Shown: positions 11,201 to 22,041 of the stretch, piece after piece
How the letters are laid out: every line of letters begins with the position of its first letter
How positions within the stretch are numbered: the first letter of the stretch is position 1
Assembly (NCBI GenBank): GCA_014529385.2
Contig: CM043944.1
Span: forward strand, 93,824,476 to 93,888,475
DNA from: Adiantum capillus-veneris
Taxonomy: Eukaryota; Streptophyta; Polypodiopsida; Polypodiales; Pteridaceae
Length of the DNA: 64,000 nt
Direction of reading: 5' to 3'
Notes under the pieces: generated by a model
What the model was told of the DNA's origin: nothing
What the model saw: the letters and a program-made list of their open reading frames with translations, nothing else
Databases searched by the model: none
Made by a program: the position numbers and the translations under genes

Positions 11201-11950
11201 TTTCAGTTCAGGCCACATGCAGGTTGCTCTTGTGCATAGTGATGTTTGTAGGCCCATGCAAACTCCGTCCTTAAGCAATTACCTATACTTCGTGACTTTC
11301 ATTGATGATTACTCCAGGCATGCATGGGTATTTCTGCTTAAAGCGAAGTCCGAAGTTTTTATGTGCTTCAAACAATTTCTGGCTATGGCTGAAAATGTCT
11401 CGAAATGTACTATGGGCACTCCTCCGTTCCGATCGAGGGGGGGAGTATATGTCTCATGCATTTCATGCATTTCTGGATAGTCGTGGGATAAAACACCAAT
11501 GTACAGTGCCTTATACACCTCAACAAAATGGTGTTGCTGAGAGGAAAAACAGGTCACTGACGGAAATGGCACGATGTATGGTCAAAAGTCAAGCTTTGTC
11601 ACATTCTTTTTGGCTTGAGGCCATCATGTGTGCCACTTATGTACTTAATAGGTGTCCTACGAAAGCTTTGCACTCTATTACTCCATATGAAGCATGGCGT
11701 GATAGAAAGCCTTCTATTGAGCACATGCGTGTTTTTGGCTGTTTGGCATATACTTTGGTGCCACAAGTGCAGCGCAGAAAATTGGATGATAAGGCTGTCA
11801 AATGTATTTTTGTTGGTTATAGTGCTGAAAGCAAAGGTTACAGGTTGTATCATCCGCAAACAAAACGTATTCTGGTTTCACGGGATGTAGTGTTTGTGGA
11901 AGATTCTGTTCAGCCCTTGCTGTCATGTAATAGAGACAGTAATGTAAGCT
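11201..11950 (+). pseudogene. Copia copy A integrase core
   Basis: The core reads in two frames. First is LVHSDVCRPMQTPSL..YFVTFIDDYSRHAWVF (first catalytic Asp in HSD). A frame change between about 11400 and 11430 follows, then LRSDRGGEYMS (second Asp) and TPQQNGVAERKNRSL (catalytic Glu). The C-terminal copia signatures are FWLEAIMCATYVLNRCP, PYEAW, VFGCLAY, KCIFVGY and KGYRLYHP. All three DDE residues are present, but the frameshift separates them. Confidence 0.9.
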
Positions 11951-12269
11951 CACAAGACATTTATGACACTTTGTTGCCTCTTTTCAGTGGTGGAAATACG
12001 AATGTAAGTTCCAATGAGGCAAATGTACAGCCTATGGGGGTTTCTGAAAATGTTACAGATCAACCTATTACTGATGAAGATGTACATGATGTACTTGATG
12101 AGGAAAGGGCTGAAAATGAGCAGGCTAGAGGTATGCCAAAATGGTTGGTGCACACTTTGCGTGACAGTAAATTGGATGCACCTTTGTCTAGCCGTACTCG
12201 TTCAGGCTCTCGCCATGCATCTTATGCATCAGATTGTTATGCTTTGGCTGTGTCTAGCTTACATGATGT

Positions 12270-12960
12270 TGAGGAGCCTTTGTCTTTTGATGAAGCACAG
12301 AATTCAGAAAATTGGATGGCTGCCATGCAATCAGAATATGATGCACTTATAGAAAATGACACATGGAATTTACGTGATTTGCCTCCTGGCAAAAAGGCCA
12401 TTGGTACGAAGTGGATTTACAAGTTGAAATGCAAGCCGGATGGTGAGATCGATCGCCATAAGGCTCGACTTGTTGCAAAGGGTTATGCACAACAAAAAGA
12501 CATTGTTACTGCTTTCTTGAATGGTGACATATTTGAGGAAGTTTATGTAACGCAGCCTCGCGGTTTTGTCATAAAAGGACAAGAGGACAAAGTGTGAAGA
12601 TGTAAGAAGGCTTTGTATGGGTTGAAGCAATCTCCTCGCGCTTGGTATGAGAAAGATGACACTCATTTGGTTAAACGAGGCTTTCATAACAGTCCAATAG
12701 AAAGCACATTGTATGTAAAGTGTGAGGATGATGTACTTCTCATTGTGGTTCTTTATGTCGATGATTTGCTGATCACTGGACCAAATGAGAGACATATTGC
12801 TGAATTTAAGGCTGATTTAAATGCTACTTTCAAAATGAAAGATTTGGGGCTGTTGCATCATTACTTGGGTATACAGTTTAAGCAGTGTGATGGTGGTATT
12901 GCCTTGTGTCAGAAAAGTTACAGAGAGACATGCTATGTAAGTTTGGACTTGAGGATTGCA
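12270..12960 (+). pseudogene. Copia copy A reverse transcriptase, partly deleted
   Basis: Starts at NWMAAMQSEYDALIEN, with TWNLRDLPPGKKAIGTKWIYK and KARLVAKGYAQQK. It then jumps in frame to DIVTAFLNGDIFEEVYV. Copy B keeps 113 bp between these points (61062-61174), corresponding to the fingers/palm stretch before the first catalytic Asp region. TGA at 12595-12597 replaces the TGC of copy B. The catalytic box LYVDDLL is intact at about 12750-12770. A frameshift follows near 12910. Confidence 0.9.
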
Positions 12961-13709
12961 AACCTATTGCCACTCCCATGGAAACAGGTTTGAAGTTGAG
13001 TCTACATGATGATGGCGATCCTGCTGATGTCACTCTTTACCAAACTACTATTGGCTGCCTCATTTATGCATACAACACGAGGCCAGATATTCAGTTTGCA
13101 GTCTCACAGGTCAACAAATTTATGCATAGCCCAGGGTCTAAGCATTGGCAGGCTGTCAAGAGGATTTTCTGCTATCTTAGTGGCACTTTACATCTTGGCT
13201 TGTTTTATCCCAAGGGGGGATCATTGCCGCCAAACTTACATGCTTTTTGGGACTCAGATTGGGTTGGTTGTTTTGACATGCGAGTGTCCACAAGTGGTTT
13301 TTGTTTCATTCTTGGCAGTTCATGTATATCATGGTTGAGCAAGAAGCAACCTACTAAGGCCACTTTGAGTTGTGAGGCTGAGTACAGGGCAGTCTTCACA
13401 GCTACGGTTGAGTGTGTATGGCTCAAACGCCTTATGGCTGATTTGGGTGCTGGACAAGACACTGCCAACACTATCTACACTGACAGTCAAAGCGCATTGG
13501 CAGTTGCGAGGAACCCAGTTTTTCATGCTCGCACAAAGCACATTGAGGTGCATTACCACTATGTCAGGGAGAGGCTCTTAGCAGGAGAGATCAGCTTGGC
13601 TTATGTGGCAACACAGGACAACCTTGCAGATCTTTTCACAAAGGCATTGTCTCGTGAGAAGCTTGAAGCTTTTCGCAAAGCTTTGGGCTTACTCCCCTTT
13701 GTGGACTGA
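12961..13709 (+). pseudogene. Copia copy A RNase H (well preserved)
   Basis: Open to the natural stop at 13707-13709. It includes the RT tail (GCLIYAYNTRPDIQFAV) and the RNase H core: DSDWVGC (first Asp), SCEAEYRA (Glu), YTDSQSAL (Asp) and NLADLFTKAL near the C-terminus. All the usual catalytic acids are visible. The natural C-terminus is FVD. The polypurine tract follows within 70 bp. Confidence 0.92.
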
Positions 13710-13767
13710 TCTCCTCAGGGCATGGCACTTCCCTTTACTCATGTGCCAGCTCTCGTTCACAGCATCA

Positions 13768-13780
13768 CTCCAAGGGGATT
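13768..13780 (+). other. Copia copy A polypurine tract
   Basis: CTCCAAGGGGATT immediately before the TG of the 3' LTR. It would prime plus-strand synthesis. Confidence 0.75.
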
Positions 13781-14006
13781 TGTTACCATATACATGTGGT
13801 AGTGATGTGTGTGAACACACTAGGACCGCTGGAGCATTTTTCCCTCTTTAGGAGGTTTTCCCCCCCGAGCATTGTATATACGCCCATCACTCTAGGGCTA
13901 TCTATCTTTCCATTCCATACTAAGTAACACACTCTCTATTGTGTGCCTTGAGCTTCCTTCGTCTTCTCCAAGCTGTGTGCATTTCTCTGCAACCCTAATT
14001 CCAACA
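13781..14006 (+). repeat. Copia copy A 3' LTR
   Basis: 226 bp, TGTTACC...CCAACA, about 96% identical to the 5' LTR by direct reading. Confidence 0.93.
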
Positions 14007-15060
14007 ACACTCACCAATAGCTTTGCAACTAAAAGAATATGACTCATTAATTCATCTTGAAAAGTTTCTACCATTGGCTCTTGTGAAGTGGTAGAGCGGA
14101 GGCAAGTGAGAGAGGGGAGGGCTGGATTCGCCCTCATTTGAACCCACGATGACCAAATGGGGGTCATTGAGGATGAAATCATGCATGCACCAGTTATTAG
14201 TAATATGTTACTAATGCAACTATGCCAAAATTTGGCATAGTTACAAAAAGACTTAGGTTGTTGTATATACAACAAATAACAAGCCCATGTGTGACCATGC
14301 ATGAGGCACACTCATTGGAAAAAGGAACAAAAATATGTGCATTGAGTGACCACGACCTAATTGGAAATATGTGAAACTTTTGTAATTTGAAGCCAAAAAG
14401 TTCAAACTTGAAGGATGAGCCATGTGGTTCGTGCATACTCTCTAATTTGCGCGCTCTCTCTCTCTCTCTGTCTCAAAATAGGGACCCTCTTGTGTAACTC
14501 GAGTGGAAAGACTTGTACCTTGCTGTTCAACTTAATGTGATCAGCTTCCCTCGATGCCTCTTCCCGCTCTTGATTCCTTGTCTTCCCATGTTACCTCTTA
14601 TACTATTGTTTTGTGAGCTAGTTCTCAATCATTGCTATGCTTCCCTACATATATGGCTCCCACATTGTCTCATGATTGAGGGTGAAAGCCTATGATAGGC
14701 TCAAATGATGAAATCCTATTGTCTAAAATTGACACTACCGCTATCATGACGATAAGATTCTTAATTGTTTGGAGTTAGGGGGCAACTAGCAACGAATAAG
14801 AGAGGAGGGCAATCAAGTGCAATGATGAGGACGGAGAGGGCAACAAGGAAACGTGACACTAAGAATTTATTTGTGAAAAGTCACATCGACGTGGATTTTC
14901 ATGAGTAAACTCTTAGAGCCCAATGTGTGAATAGCATACCCTTTTTTGACCTGGTTACAAACTAAATAGCACACCCTTGTGGCCCATCTTCAAACTAAAC
15001 AAGCATTAGAAACGTTCAAGAATGTAAGAAAATCATAAAATCAAGAAGAATATTCATAAG
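14007..15060. other. Intergenic, with one dispersed-repeat fragment
   Basis: No gene recognised. It contains a 45-bp segment (14187-14230) shared in reverse orientation with 22159-22200, and a near-perfect palindrome at 14218-14242 (arms AACTATGCCAAA / TTTGGCATAGTT). A short TC tract lies at about 14451-14468. Confidence 0.5.
14187..14245. repeat. Dispersed inverted-repeat fragment (MITE-like end)
   Basis: About 44 bp matches the reverse complement of 22159-22200 with a few differences (shared TTTTGGCATAGTTGCA and ATTACTRATAACT). It ends in a 12-bp-arm palindrome. This suggests ends of the same small transposon family. Confidence 0.5.
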
Positions 15061-15061
15061 A

Positions 15062-15117
<56 letters not shown>
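15061..15117. repeat. (GT)n(GA)n compound microsatellite
   Basis: About 10 GT units followed by about 18 GA units. Confidence 0.95.
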
Positions 15118-15120
<3 letters not shown>

Positions 15121-15899
15121 CAGGAAAGGAGTGGAAAAGCAAAGAGAATAGTCTTGATGACTTAGCATTGAGGAACAAACAATGATTTGAAAGCACCTAC
15201 ATTACCTCATCTATAAAGCTCAAAAAATAACCAAAGCCAACACTAAGGCCTTGCCACTCAGTGGCCAAAAAGAAACAGAGAAGATTTCAATGCTTCACAT
15301 GCAAAAGTAAAGTGTACTCGTGGCCAAATGAAAACAAAGAAGATTTCAATGCTTCACATGCAACGGTAAAGTGCACTCCTTACTCCCTTCTTCACTAAGG
15401 CTTGTTTTAGAAAGCCATCATAGAAGCGAATGGCCATGACATCGAGTACTTATGTCATCTTTTAACACAAGCTTACATAGTCTTGGTGGTACACCACATG
15501 ATAATTGCAAAGCCCTTCATAATGCAACCTCCCCCCTCTCCCCTCATGAAGAAGATGACCAAAGGAGTGGGGAAAATGCACACTATTGTAGTGTGCATTC
15601 CCTAGCTCTAAATAAAAAATCCTTGTATCTAATAATTTTGTCGCATCTTCATTTTCAAATTGAAAATCTGGGCAACATAGTTATAAATAGCGTAGATTTT
15701 TTTTGTAAATCCTTGTTGCCTCAAACTTTAGTTTGCCTTGAGAATCAATGCTTGAGAAAATGGTTTTTTAATTTTGGGGAATTGGAAATGCTATTTGAGC
15801 ATCCAACTTGAATGTAGAATGGCGTTTTGCCCTCGTCAAAATGCAAGTGTTTGTAGAATGTGTGCTAAGGTTTTCGCTCATCACAATCCATGCACCCTA
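15118..15899. other. Intergenic, 59-bp tandem duplication
   Basis: Two adjacent copies of a 59-bp unit start at 15262 and 15321 (shared AAGATTTCAATGCTTCACAT). No gene is recognised. The open frame at 15452-15811 has no domain signature. Confidence 0.5.
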
Positions 15900-16135
15900 G
15901 TGTTTCGAAATAAATGGAGGTTTAGTGTATTTTTAAGCGGGTAAAATTGCATTGCAAATAAATGGAGGTTTAATGTATATTTAAGCGGCTTAAATTGCAA
16001 AATCCAAGCTAGATTTTGAGCTAGCCTTCGGAAAAAACGGAGAATTTTTTTAAAAAATTTAAGGTAAACATCTGTAAATGCTACTTTTGACCTAATAAGA
16101 ACCCCAAGAGTTTTGGGTGTGCCCTTATTTACTTG
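15900..16135. repeat. Diverged relative of hAT-type MITE
   Basis: Shares the ordered blocks TTTAGTGTATTTT, AAATCCAAGCTAGATTTTGAGCT and TTTTGACCT...CCCTTATTT with the MITE at 26307-26521. Its left end carries an internal duplication (AAATAAATGGAGGTTTA twice). The terminal repeats are too diverged to define. Confidence 0.55.
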
Positions 16136-16584
16136 GTAAGCCTAACATCCTTACATGGATTCTTGAGCCAATAAGAGGCCGCTTGCCACGATCAAAGCCA
16201 TTGGCTTATACCTAAATCGTACGTCGACGCTCAAAATTGAGGCTATCGCCTGCGTTTTCTAATAGCGCACAACTCCTCGTCGATGCTTGAGGTTGAGCCC
16301 ATCGCATGATTGCACCGTTTTTTTTACGCGATTCACGCACACTGTACAACAACGATAGTTCACAACTGCTTTTTTTCCCTGACTCCTCGCGTGCACAATG
16401 GCTCCCAAAGAAATTCAACAGCGTTTTAGCCGTCCAGATTCTAGCAGTACAAAATAGCCGTTATGTGCACACAACAGCCCATCCTCACGGTTATTAATGG
16501 GTGATTCATGCTCATCACCTATGTGGGCGGCTTCATCACAGTCCTCCCATAGAGAGTGGTCTCCTCCAAGGATTCACAAAGGGA
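16136..16584. other. Intergenic, nothing recognised
   Basis: No coding or repeat signature that I can support. Confidence 0.4.
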
Positions 16585-16815
16585 GACATTAAGTTAAAAA
16601 GCTTTAGAGTACTCATTCGTAGGTTTGCACAAGATCAGGAGGCCATCATCGGCGGTTCTCACAAACTATCAGCAGAAGGTCGATGTTATAAGTTACAAGC
16701 TTTAGAGTACTCATTTTGCAGGTTTACACAAGATCTGGAGGCCATCATCGACGGTTCTCACAAACTGTTAGCAGAAGGACGACGTTAAATAAAAAACTTA
16801 AGAGTACTTTTCCAA
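16585..16815. repeat. 98-bp tandem repeat, 2.3 copies
   Basis: Units begin near 16585, 16683 and 16781. They share GCTTTAGAGTACTCATT, AGGCCATCATCGRCGGTTCT and CACAAACT. The third copy is partial. Confidence 0.8.
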
Positions 16816-16984
16816 GCATGCAGACGGGCGACGTTAACTTGGTAAAGAAACACAAAATCCATCACCCATATGAGCGCCTAACTCATGGTGTCCCCCAATG
16901 TCGGCAACCCTATCAATCCATCCCCAAGGCCATCAACTATGTCGGTCCACCCCCATAGGCCCTCGTCTCTGTCGATCCCCTTGC

Positions 16985-17640
16985 TATTGGAGGTACAACA
17001 AAATTCATGATCACATTGTTAGTTGGGGGTGATAAAAAAAGAAGTTGTGCTTGGCATTGCCTTGGTGGACATGTATGCCAAATATAGTGTACTTCAAAAA
17101 GCACAAAAAGTGCTTGAGGAGCTTCTTGTACGGAACGTCGACTCTTGGAATGCATGGATTGCAGGATATTCTGAAGAGGGGCAAAGCAAGGAAGATGTGG
17201 TGTACTTCACAAAGCACAAAGAGTTCTTGAGGACCTACTTGTCTAGAATGTTAAGTCTTAGAACTCATTGATTGCGGAATATGCCGACTAACGGGCAGGG
17301 CTAGGAAGCTCTGGACTGTTTCAGCTTATACAAAGTGAGTGTATCTCTCCAAATGTAATCACCTATGCTTGCACCTGAAAGGCACGTGGCAATTTGGAAG
17401 ATGTTGAGATGGGCAAAAGAACCCACAATGATATTATTAGTCACGGACTAAAAAAAAAAAAACATTATGCTTGGCCCTACCATGGTCAATATGTATGCCA
17501 AATGTTGCAGTCCAAGAAGCACTAGGCTATTTTCAGCGGATGCGATCTCTTCAAATGCAATCACCTATGCTTTCATCTTGAACGCATGTGGTACTACCAA
17601 AGGCTCTTTGGTAGTCATTGCTTAGATTGTTGGCACTTGG
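16985..17640 (+). pseudogene. PPR (PLS-type) protein fragment
   Basis: Reads as consecutive pentatricopeptide repeats broken by stops and shifts. Visible pieces are LGIALVDMYAKYSVLQKAQKV with VRNVDSWNAWIAGYSEEGQ (17040-17180), SPNVITYACT with GNLEDVEMGKRTHNDIISHGL (about 17345-17450), a second 'MVNMYAKCC'-like block (about 17490), and SSNAITYAFILNACGT (about 17550-17595). These L/S-type motifs belong to organelle RNA-editing PPR proteins. No upstream targeting peptide or downstream E/DYW domain is found, so this is a pseudogene or a captured fragment. Confidence 0.75.
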
Positions 17641-19911
17641 CGGTTACATAAGTCTCTTTATAGTACCAAACAACACATTGGAACCAACTTGGGCTCTAAA
17701 ACTGAAAATAAGTATGATTGAGAGGTCGTTAGCTCGTATATTGTATTTTGTATGTAGCGAAAATAAAGGGGTCGTTGCCTCGCACAGAAGGATTTGCAAT
17801 CTCCCTCCAAATCCTAAAAAAGACATAGCACGCCCTGGCTCTATGGACTACAAGTGGCATCAACCAAAAATAGCTCGATGGGGTAAATCCACAATAGTCC
17901 GGTGTGGTTGACCAGCTCAAACAAACCTGCCTACATAAAACTCTAAAAAAGAAGGCTCTCTACTATGTAATCAACTCCATCCTTGCAATTGAGACATGAC
18001 GGGTAAACAAAAAGCATGTGGCTCAAGCTGAGCCTAGGCCGTCCTAGATGGAGAGAGATGGTCATGGATCATAGACTATATTGGGTAAGGTAACAAAGAT
18101 CTTATGTGGTCCCTCCAAGAGTCGTGGACAATGATAGTGAGTGGGTGAAAAAAGGCATGGTGGAGTTGTGGCGAGAGCGAGGGGGCCAAAGCAAGCGGGT
18201 GCTTCAAAGGGCATATAGAAGTAATGGCTCGTGATGATGCTTGAAGAGCAAGCAATGTCAGAGAGCATCAAAGGGCTCGAAAGTCTTTTGAAGACAGGAT
18301 GATAGAGGTCAGCACCCGATCAACACCATTGAGGGGTTCAAGGTAGCTTAGGTTCTTGGTGATTGAGAGCAGGAGGCATCATTGTCGAGGAGGCTTGGGC
18401 ACAGAGGATTGGAATGAATATACTGAAGAGGAGCTAGATGAGAGGTGGCACATAATTAGATCTATCATTAGCAGAGTGCTCTTTTGATCTGTATGGTATT
18501 GGTCACGTTGCATAGGCAACAAACATGCTTTTCGGACTGTAGAAGCTTGTGACAATAGGTTGAAAGCTTTAAACCTCGATCCATATCTGGTCAAAAGGAG
18601 ACGATGAGTGTGGTGGAGGTGCTGCCAAAGCGCTTAAAACCACTACACTTGTCCGCCTAATTTGGACAAGTTTGACACCTGTCACCTCTTCGGCATTAGC
18701 GCAATTGCTAATGATTGAGATATGTAAAATTTGCAATTTATGAGATGGCTCATAGCAGCAATGTGCTTCACTAGGTTCTAGTGGAACTTCAAAATGAGAA
18801 CTCATGACTACAATAAACCCTACGCTTTCTATGATGTACAATATAAAGTTACCTCTGCTTCTCTTTAAGCTTAATCAATATCTTGTATCTTTTATATTTG
18901 TCTTGATTCCTGTTTTGTGTTTGGCAGAGAGGACATATATTCACAATAGTGGGCGTTTTGACTACACAAGCATGACTCTAGCTCGAGAACATTGCAAGGT
19001 CCGTTATATGTATCCAATTTTTTATGCATACACGTTTGCTTGACGCACACATAAATGCTACGGGGTAGGGCATGACTTCCGTTTCTTATAATTTTTGGAG
19101 AGACCACAGTGCCAACTCTCCACCATACTTTTGTTCGACACTTCTGCATGACGTGCACTATATATTTAGCATTTTCACTTTGTGCCTAACTGCAAAATGA
19201 AATGTTTAACTATTCACATTGCTTTTATGTAGCTTGATTCAAACATTGTCCTCCCGACTTGCAGAATGGGATAACACCCGTACACGATTACAATGTTGGT
19301 AGTGCATTTCAACTTGCCATTTTCTTTGTATTAAGGAGTTACTACCATGATCAACCAATGAGAATCCAAAACTAAAAGCTCTCCAAGATTCCAAGATTCT
19401 CCTTTCCTATTTGAAGAAAAGTGAAAGAACCCATAAGAGAAAATTGGCTACACTTGATTTGGAGAATAAATACACATGCATTTCATTTTTAAAAGTTCAT
19501 CAATGCCGTGGAATTGGACCATTTTACAGACAGCTATAGAGGTAATTGGTCATCGTATACGCAACTTTGTTGAAAAAATTCGTCAATGTGCTTTGTAGTT
19601 TGTTTACTTCAGTGCTAGATGTGTATGTCCTCTTTGGTTCTATAGCAAAGGCCACCAAGCAAGACTAGTTTCTTTGGTCAGGACTTATGTTTTAGGCAAG
19701 CCATGATTCAGCCATGGGCTTTGAACGTTTCAGCATATATATTGTCGAAACTTAAAAGCTTCTAGATTGTGAATTTTGTGACTCGTGAGCGACGGTGACA
19801 CGTGTGAGTGGACTTTGCTAATTGTTGGTGTTGTTGACCTTCGACACGAGAAAACCAAAGTCAAAGAATGAGGCCGCACCGAGCTACGGGAGCGGGGAAG
19901 GAAGAGTTCTT
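17641..19911. other. Long intergenic stretch, nothing recognised
   Basis: Scattered short open frames on both strands have no domain signature. No LTR, TIR or tandem structure is evident. The last few hundred bases should contain the promoter of the glucanase gene. Confidence 0.4.
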
Positions 19912-19915
19912 GTGA

Positions 19916-19922
19916 TATATAT
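19916..19922 (+). promoter_or_regulatory. Possible TATA box of glucanase gene
   Basis: TATATAT about 53 bp before the chosen ATG. This would leave a very short 5' UTR, so the true promoter may be further up (another AT run, CATATATATTG, is at about 19734). Confidence 0.3.
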
Positions 19923-19974
19923 TCACTCAATGACATCGTGCTGCTTCAGGTTGCTCTGCAGATCAAGCTCCGCC

Positions 19975-21610
19975 ATGGCTTCTCTTCTAGTAGCCGCCAT
20001 ATTTCTCTGCATTTCCTTTGCAGAAGCCAAGTATAAGATCGGCGTCAACTATGGCCAGCTCGCCAATAACTTGCCATCGCCTGCTCACGCCGTCGCCTTG
20101 CTCCAATCCATGCACATTGGCCACGTCAAGCTTTACGACGCCAATCCCGCCATTCTGCAGGCCCTCGCCGGAACCCAAATCACCGTCGCCGTCATGGTGA
20201 CTGATGCGGAGGTCCCCGCCATAGCCGCAAGCCAGAAGGTGGCAGATCTGTGGGTAGCGCACAACGTCTCCGCCTTCTTCCCCGCCACTCGCATCCGCAC
20301 CATCCTAGTCGGCAACGAGCTTCTCTCCGACATCAACCAAAAGCAGACATGGACGCAAATAGTCCCGGCAATGCAGAACCTTCGCCAAGCCTTGATCAAG
20401 CAGAAGCTGCGGCACAAGATCAAGATCAGCACGCCGCTAGCAATGGATATGCTGGAGGGTTCGGCCTTCTTCCCGCCGTCAAATGCGACGTTCAGAGAGA
20501 ATGTTCGGGAGAGTGTGATGAGGCCGCTGCTCAAGTTTCTGGGGAAGACAAGGGGAGCGCTGTTTGTGGATGTGTATCCGTATTTGGCGTGGGAGAATGA
20601 TGCAGGGAAAATTCCGTTAGGGCTGGCGCTGTTCGAGGGGGAGTATGAGGATGGGGGGAACGGGCTGAGGTATGGGAGCTTGTTGGATGTGCAGCTGGAT
20701 GCGGTGGCGGCAGCGATGGCGAGGCTGGGATTTAATAAGGAAGAAGATGATGAGGTGAAGGTGGTGGTGAGTGAGACGGGGTGGCCGACGGCGCAAGGGT
20801 GGGACGAGCGCGGCGCCAACATCCACAACGCCGCCCTCTACAACCGCCGCCTCGTTCAGAAAATGGTGGCGGTCCCGCCGCATGGCACCCCGCGCCGCCC
20901 AGGTTAGATAATCAGCTCCTCTCTCATTGTCTGACGTGGCTACTGCCTGGCCAATGTCGGTGGCGCATTGTATCTATCTCTTACCGGCGCACACGGCCTG
21001 AGTTCAAAACTCGTTTGATGCATTTTCGATTACACTCTTGTTCGTCTGTGTCTCTCTCTCTGCCCATTCCAATTTCCAAACCCTCTGTGATACAGGAACA
21101 CACATTCCAACCTACATTTTTGCGCTGTTCAACGAGAACGAGAAGCCAGGCCCTACCACCGAGCGAAACTGGGGCCTTCTGTACCCCAACGGAACTAGAG
21201 TTTATGACGTGGACCTGACAGGGCAGATGGCTGAGGCAGCGTATCCGCCGCTGCTACCGGCGCCAGCGGAGCCGCCGGTGGGGTCGCAGAAGTTTTGGTG
21301 CGTAGCGAATTCAAGTGCCAGCTCGGAGAGTTTGGAAGCGGGTTTGGAGTACGCGTGTGCACAGGACCCTTCCATTTGTGCACCATTGCAAGCGGACAAG
21401 CCCTGCTTCCAACCAAATACGACCCTCTCGCATGCCTCCTTTGCCTTCAACGCTTACTATGTCCTCTTCAAGGCCCTCGGTGGCTCCTGCGTCTTTGGTG
21501 CTTCTGCCCATCTCACCACCACAGATCCAAGTAAGGTCCCTTCCTCTCCTTGCTCACTTTTCAAGTGTTCTGTTAGGCCTTCTAAGAGAGACCTTTGTGG
21601 AGAAAAATAA
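19975..21610 (+). CDS. Glucan endo-1,3-beta-glucosidase, GH17 with X8/CBM43
   Basis: Secreted beta-1,3-glucanase that would cleave callose in the cell wall. Two exons are visible, 19975-20902 and from 21096, with a GT-AG intron between. ATG 19975 has a good context (GCCATGG) and gives the signal peptide MASLLVAAIFLCISFAEA, then KYKIGVNYGQ, the mature GH17 start. An in-frame upstream ATG at 19930 adds only MTSCCFRLL-type residues. The acid/base Glu is in ILVGNEL and the nucleophile Glu in VVSETGWP. Exon 2 resumes THIPTYIFALFNENEKPGP, then RNWGLLYPNGT. The X8 domain follows: KFWCVANSSAS, CAQDPSICAPL, PCFQPNT, SFAFNAYY, SCVFGASAHLTTTDPS. A strong donor (AAGTAAGG, GT at 21531) lies after TTTDP, where X8 proteins usually continue YGxC. 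A second intron and a further exon are therefore likely, and the open end at 21610 may be read-through. Exon 1 is far more GC-rich than the surroundings. Confidence 0.93.
20903..21095 (+). other. Intron of glucanase gene (193 bp)
   Basis: GT at 20903 (CCAG|GTTAGA) and AG at 21094-21095 (ATACAG|GAACAC). Splicing joins CCA-G and GA-ACA to give ...RRPG-THIPTYIFALF, exactly the conserved GH17 continuation. Unspliced, the frame stops at once. Confidence 0.9.
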
Positions 21611-21697
21611 AGTACAAAGCAGTGGGTACGCGAAGCAGGAAGAGGCATATAGGTAGTTATCGATAAAGTTACTTGTAACCAACGGTCACAGTTGCAC

Positions 21698-22041
21698 CAA
21701 TTATCTATCTTATGTAACTATCACAGGAAGTTTTGGACACATTCTCACAATAATTCTCACATTGTGACTTACCTCAACATCATGAGCTTCTGTGAGGGAG
21801 GCACTGCATACCTAGCTAGGTACGATTGGGGGCCGGGGAGGGCTGGGGGTCCCTTGCCCCCAATCGTACCTAGCTGGGTATTTGGTGCCTCCCGAGCAGA
21901 AGCTCATGATGTTATGCATTGTATGAAAAACAATGAAAAAGACTCCATTTTCCTACATGAGAAAATTTATAGATCTTCTTGTGTATGCGCGAGGCTTTTA
22001 CATCCTAGCCGATTTCCACAGTTACATAAGATAGATAATTG
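21698..22041. repeat. Inverted repeat, 22-bp perfect arms
   Basis: The left arm CAATTATCTATCTTATGTAA (from 21698, two more bases to 21719) is the exact reverse complement of 22020-22041. The 344-bp unit encloses the hairpin at 21777-21912. It is perhaps a foldback or MITE element inserted behind the glucanase gene. I cannot define target duplications. Confidence 0.7.
21777..21912. repeat. Long imperfect hairpin (pre-miRNA-like or foldback)
   Basis: Two 57-nt arms (21777-21833 and 21856-21912) pair at 50 of 57 positions: 16 paired, 3-nt bulge, 9 paired, 3-nt bulge, 5 paired, 1 mismatch, 20 paired. The loop is 22 nt. I recognise no known miRNA on either arm. Confidence 0.75.

Larger units (their letters stand above)
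8935..14006 (+). mobile_element. Ty1/copia retrotransposon, copy A
   Basis: Nearly full-length element. The LTR pair (227 and 226 bp, both TGTTACC...CCAACA) has 8 substitutions and one 1-bp indel between copies. There is an iMet PBS, a PPT, and the domain order gag, protease, integrase, RT, RNase H typical of Ty1/copia. Flanks are GCACT on the left (8930-8934) and ACACT on the right (14007-14011), a 5-bp target duplication with one mismatch. Internal stops, frameshifts and an RT deletion make it non-autonomous now. A second, shorter member lies at 58397-62421. Confidence 0.93.

Noticed and set aside
20133-20828. 231-codon open frame antisense to the glucanase exon
   Set aside because: Shadow of a GC-rich coding exon; the plus strand carries the conserved GH17 motifs.
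21777-21912. Resemblance of the hairpin arm to miR408 (ATGCA-TGCCTC)
   Set aside because: The match is short, on the antisense of the 5' arm, and fails in the 3' half; not enough to name a miRNA.
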